A stretch of DNA of 16,560 bases, taken from assembly GCA_031273835.1 (NCBI GenBank), contig JAISRD010000095.1:1-16560 (forward strand), written 5' to 3'. The notes under the pieces are model-generated. The model made no database searches and was not told the DNA's origin. It saw only the letters and a list, made by a program, of their open reading frames with translations. Positions 13,696 through 16,560 of this stretch are shown one piece after another; position 1 is the first letter of the stretch; each line of letters opens with the position of its first letter. The stretch comes from Treponema sp. GTDB taxonomy: Bacteria; Spirochaetota; Spirochaetia; Treponematales; Breznakiellaceae. Made by a program: the position numbers and the translations under genes.

Positions 13696-14451
13696 TCAAA
13701 CCTTAAGAGTATCCATGTATTGCTGAATGGTATATTTGATAAAACGGTGAACCGCCGCTTTCTTGCTCTGATCCATTTTGGGGTCGAAAAGAAGCAGCAC
13801 CACCTTGTCCTGACGCCTTCCCATGAAGACCATATTGGATAATACCAGGGAACCGTGCAGTTTAAGCTGTACTTCCTTAACCACCGAATTGGGGGGAATA
13901 TCCTCAAATCCTTTAAATTTGGCCGCTATACCCACCGCGCTGATATCCAGTATCTTGCCGTCAATAAAGCTCCCATGGCTGTCCTTAAAATTAACGGTCG
14001 CCAGGGCGTCTTGGTCACAAAAAGCCCGTATACACTTACGCCTTCCCCTGGCTTCGTTGGCTTCCAGGGCGCTGAGCATAATCCGGGTACTCTCCTTTAC
14101 GCCCAGCTTAAGCTGTATGTATCCGCAGGGAACCGCCATATCTATCAGAAATTTCTGCATAAGCCTTTGATCGGTATTGTAGGAAAGTATGCCCAGCCTG
14201 CTGTCCTTAAGGGCGGGGTCTTCCTGAATTCCCCTGACATACTCCTCCCATTCTTTTTCAGAAAGGTTTTCATCAATATTGATGAACATGATGGAACCGG
14301 GAAATTTTTTAAGCAGCTTAAGGGCCCGTTTCCTGTCAAGCACCACATAGGACTCAAAGCCCGCCATGATCAAGATATCAAGCATCTCTTCCTGAATAAC
14401 GCTGTGGGGGTAAAGAAGAAATATCTTTTTGCCCGCGATGTCCTGTTCCAT
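13696..14451 (-). CDS. PilZ-domain protein with receiver-like N-terminal domain (c-di-GMP effector)
   Basis: A 251-residue protein (256 from ATG 14466). The N-terminal half looks like a degenerate response-regulator fold: KIFLLYPHSVIQEEMLDILI and GSIMFINIDENLSEKEWEEY, with a short hydrophobic strand followed by Asp, as in a receiver, but without a convincing full phosphorylation pocket. The C-terminal half is a PilZ domain with both binding motifs (numbering from 14466): RxxxR as R143-KCI-R147 and DxSxxG as D174-ISAV-G179. By family knowledge it would bind cyclic di-GMP and act in motility or surface behaviour. Neither start has a Shine-Dalgarno; I prefer 14451 because a TATGGT (14462-14467) lies just upstream. 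It is followed by pth after 6 bases. Confidence 0.85.
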   Translation of the reverse strand: MEQDIAGKKIFLLYPHSVIQEEMLDILIMAGFESYVVLDRKRALKLLKKFPGSIMFINIDENLSEKEWEEYVRGIQEDPALKDSRLGILSYNTDQRLMQKFLIDMAVPCGYIQLKLGVKESTRIMLSALEANEARGRRKCIRAFCDQDALATVNFKDSHGSFIDGKILDISAVGIAAKFKGFEDIPPNSVVKEVQLKLHGSLVLSNMVFMGRRQDKVVLLLFDPKMDQSKKAAVHRFIKYTIQQYMDTLKV

Positions 14452-14532
14452 GGTTAATCGTACCATAAGCGGAAAAATAATTCGAGGGGTGTTTTTTTGG
14501 GGAAGAATCTATACAATAATTCCATGGTTAAT
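14446..14532. repeat. 13-bp direct repeat at the two divergent gene starts
   Basis: TTCCATGGTTAAT occurs at 14446-14458 and again at 14520-14532. The first copy holds the preferred start codon of the PilZ gene (minus strand) and the second the ATG of mazG (plus strand). The intervening sequence holds the divergent promoters. The repeat may be chance or may be a binding site pair; its CCATGG core is itself palindromic. Confidence 0.4.
14512..14517 (+). promoter_or_regulatory. candidate -10 element of mazG
   Basis: TACAAT (5/6) is followed by six bases and then ATG 14524. There is no good -35 at normal spacing. If used, the message would start at the ATG itself. Confidence 0.35.
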
Positions 14533-15327
14533 GAAGAAAACGCCTTCGGCCGCCTGTGCGGCATCGTCAGGAGGCTGCGGGGGCCGGGGGGCTGTCCCTG
14601 GGATCGGGAACAGAACCCCTCCACCCTGAGGGACGATCTTGTTGAAGAAACCTACGAGTGTATAGAGGCCATCGACGAAGAGGACCCGCCCCATGTCAGG
14701 GAAGAACTGGGGGACCTTTTTCTCCTGGTAACCATGATTGCCTATATGCACGAGCAGGAGGGGTTTTTTACCATAAGCGGCGTACTTGAGGGCATATCGG
14801 AGAAATTGATACGCCGCCATCCCCATGTATTTGCCGGGACCGGGGACGCAAACTTGAGTTCCGCCGAAGTCCTGGACAATTGGGCGAAGATCAAGGTTGA
14901 GCAGGAAGGCCGCGCCCCAAAGGATTCCCTGCTGGACGAAGTTTCCCGGTCCCTCCCCCCCCTGGAAAGGGCCTGCAAGCTCCAGAAAAAAGCCGCCAAG
15001 GGGGGCTTCGACTGGCCCACTATCGAAGGGGTTCTGGCAAAACTAAGGGAAGAACTTGAAGAAACCGAGGAAGTCCTCTCCGGGGATGAGCCTGCGGCGG
15101 GGGGCCGGCTGGAGGAGGAATTGGGGGATCTGCTCTTTTCGGCGGTAAACCTCTGCCGCCGCCTTAAGGTGGAGCCCCAGGCGGCCCTCCGGCGGGCCAA
15201 CGCCAAGTTTACCCGCCGTTTTAAGTATGTGGAAAAGGTGATGAAGGAAAACGGACAGGAACTGGGGCCGGGAAACCTGGAGCTGATGGACCGCCTTTGG
15301 GAGGAGGCAAAGGGCAAATCCCTATAG
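14524..15327 (+). CDS. mazG: nucleoside triphosphate pyrophosphohydrolase MazG
   Basis: A house-cleaning enzyme that hydrolyses NTPs and dNTPs to monophosphates and pyrophosphate, limiting misincorporation and influencing (p)ppGpp-linked stress responses. It has 267 aa from this ATG, close to the E. coli length. Domain 1 has the hallmark LRGPGGCPWDREQ and the metal-binding pattern EETYE (41-45) with EELGD (60-64). Domain 2 repeats it as LREELEETEEV and LEEELGDLLF, and NAKFTRRFKYVE near the end is also typical. A TTG at 14497 with GAGGGG upstream (14484-14489) would add nine residues and is a real alternative. The gene is divergent from the PilZ gene and overlaps the stop region of the glycosyltransferase by six bases. 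Confidence 0.93.
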   Translation: MVNEENAFGRLCGIVRRLRGPGGCPWDREQNPSTLRDDLVEETYECIEAIDEEDPPHVREELGDLFLLVTMIAYMHEQEGFFTISGVLEGISEKLIRRHPHVFAGTGDANLSSAEVLDNWAKIKVEQEGRAPKDSLLDEVSRSLPPLERACKLQKKAAKGGFDWPTIEGVLAKLREELEETEEVLSGDEPAAGGRLEEELGDLLFSAVNLCRRLKVEPQAALRRANAKFTRRFKYVEKVMKENGQELGPGNLELMDRLWEEAKGKSL

Positions 15328-16560
15328 CTGGCCGAAATTCATCAATACCTGCCGGAGCCGCTGTTCCAGCAGCTTGTAGGAAAAGAACCGTTTCCCAAGC
15401 TCGAAATTCTTCGCGGTCATCACCTCAACCCCTTCAGGACTGTCCAGTATCGCGTTGACCGTATCCACCGTATCGGGGGTGATGTAGGTATCCATCACCA
15501 CCACATCAAAATCCAGGGGTTCTATATCCTGCTGAAAAATCGAATAGCGGTTGACCAGTATGGGCTTTTTGAACCACAGGGCCTCCAGGAAGGCGTTGCC
15601 GAATCCTTCATAAGTCGAGGGGTAGGTAACAAAGTCCGCGTTAAGGTAACAGTCCCAAAGGCTGTACTTTTTCGCCCCGTTTTCCGCGCTGCCCCGTTCG
15701 GCGCCGATAATATCCGGCCTGACTATCAGTTCCACCCCCAAAAGTTCCGCGTAATCCATGGTCCGCTGGAAATATTCGGAACCCTCGTCCCGTTCCTGGT
15801 GGCTGATAAGCAGTTTAGCCCGCCTTTCCTTGAGCCGCGAGGCCAGCTCAATGGCGTGTTCTATCCCTTTCCGGGCAACCACCCTGGTAGGCTGGAGGAG
15901 CAGTACATCGTTATCACCCACGCCCAGATCGCCGCGCAGGGTTTTCGCGTAATCGTCCATCCGGGGGGGCTCGGTATGAAAATCAAAAACATTGGGTATG
16001 ATGATTGACGCAAGCCCGCAGCGGTAGGAGAGGTTCTGCCGGGCCTCGGAATTGATGACCACATGGTTGATCGTGTGGAGCCGGGGGGGAAAGGACATGG
16101 AAAGATAATCCTCCACGCAGCTGACGGAAAAACGCTGCCTTTCCCAGGCAAAGTCATGGTGATGGGCAATGGCGGGCATGCCCGTTTCAACGATAAACTC
16201 CGTTAAAGCCAGCCCCAGGGGTATATTCATGGGAATGGTCAGGGCGTTCTCGACAATGAGCAGGTCTATGCCGAAATTTTCAACAAATTCATAAAGGGCC
16301 TTCTTAAGGCGGAAGCGTACCGCCTGGATTTCCCCGGTAAGGCCCTCGCCCCGGACCGTGGTCCCAAAACAGCGGTCCTGGATATCCAGTATCACGGGGT
16401 GGCCGAAGAAGGCCTCCGCCGCCACCATGGATTTATCCGGCGCCCAGTCGGAAAGGCCGGAAAAGTAATAGCAGTCATAGCCCATTTTTTCCAGAACCTG
16501 CCGCCACTTGTCTGTCTCCAGGGAGACCCCGTCGGTTCCCTTAAAACGGGTAGAAACAAA
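15322..16560 (-). CDS. glycosyltransferase family 4 protein, N-terminus outside the window
   Basis: The frame stays open to the window end, with 25 codons before the ATG at 16485. They encode FVSTRFKGTDGVSLETDKWR, a glycine-rich first-strand segment of a GT-B fold, so 16485 is not the start and the gene continues beyond 16560. The visible 412 residues carry two Rossmann-like lobes. The N-terminal lobe includes LLIVENALTIPMNIPLGLAL and MPAIAHHHDFAWERQRF. The C-terminal lobe has LLLQPTRVVARKGIEHAIEL and the donor-binding E-x7-E pattern in YEGFGNAFLEALWFKKPILV. It would transfer a sugar from a nucleotide donor; donor and acceptor cannot be told from sequence alone. It converges on mazG with a 6-base overlap of the 3' ends. 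Confidence 0.88.
   Translation of the reverse strand, partial: FVSTRFKGTDGVSLETDKWRQVLEKMGYDCYYFSGLSDWAPDKSMVAAEAFFGHPVILDIQDRCFGTTVRGEGLTGEIQAVRFRLKKALYEFVENFGIDLLIVENALTIPMNIPLGLALTEFIVETGMPAIAHHHDFAWERQRFSVSCVEDYLSMSFPPRLHTINHVVINSEARQNLSYRCGLASIIIPNVFDFHTEPPRMDDYAKTLRGDLGVGDNDVLLLQPTRVVARKGIEHAIELASRLKERRAKLLISHQERDEGSEYFQRTMDYAELLGVELIVRPDIIGAERGSAENGAKKYSLWDCYLNADFVTYPSTYEGFGNAFLEALWFKKPILVNRYSIFQQDIEPLDFDVVVMDTYITPDTVDTVNAILDSPEGVEVMTAKNFELGKRFFSYKLLEQRLRQVLMNFGQL

Noticed and set aside
16485..16560. ATG 16485 as the start of the glycosyltransferase
   Set aside because: The upstream codons are open and encode the expected first strand with a GTDGVSLE segment, so the gene extends out of the window.
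1..16560. CRISPR array, tRNA, rRNA, transposase or phage genes
   Set aside because: No regularly spaced repeats, no tRNA-like CCA/T-loop structures, and no integrase or transposase motifs were found in any frame.

Overview
The window looks like an ordinary chromosomal segment of a fairly GC-rich spirochaete, most likely a Treponema-like organism. The evidence is the compact rpmH-rnpA-yidD-yidC-jag block, the treponemal flavour of L34, RnpA and KhpB/Jag, an exported protein of a family I associate with spirochaetes, and a PilZ protein with a receiver-like N-terminus. The lineage is an inference from protein character; no rRNA or tRNA gene is present to confirm it.

Layout. 1-549: the 3' part of an uncharacterised gene. 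550-802: an intergenic region with a dispersed-repeat-like segment, a clear sigma70-type promoter and a structured leader. 803-5006: a same-strand run of ribosomal protein L34, RNase P protein, YidD, YidC, KhpB/Jag and an exported protein of unknown function. This is the classic block for RNase P maturation and membrane-protein insertion. 5026-8744: a sugar ABC importer operon of the ribose/CUT2 type (double ATPase, permease, binding protein). It begins with a promoter followed directly by a perfect 16-bp LacI-type operator and ends with a tandem hairpin/terminator. 8786-10644: a two-gene NitT/TauT-type ABC importer (permease and ATPase, 4-bp overlap) with its own promoter and an inverted repeat, but no binding-protein gene. 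10666-11670 (minus): a LacI-family repressor, the obvious candidate for the operator at 5068-5083. 11772-12611: a PhnP-like metallo-beta-lactamase-fold hydrolase, divergent from the repressor. 12622-14451 (minus): ribosomal protein L28 with its own promoter, then peptidyl-tRNA hydrolase preceded by a c-di-GMP-type PilZ protein. 14524-15327: MazG. 15322-16560 (minus): a GT4 glycosyltransferase whose N-terminus lies beyond the window.

How it fits together. The central module (sugar importer, NitT-type importer, LacI regulator) reads as a nutrient-uptake island controlled by a local repressor. It is flanked on both sides by housekeeping genes for translation, secretion and nucleotide sanitation. 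I see no CRISPR array, insertion sequence, phage gene, tRNA or rRNA. I did not find a new multi-gene system. The most informative signals are regulatory: the operator/repressor pair, the orphan NitT transporter, several genes that look leaderless, an rnpA without a normal start codon, and a pair of related intergenic repeats.
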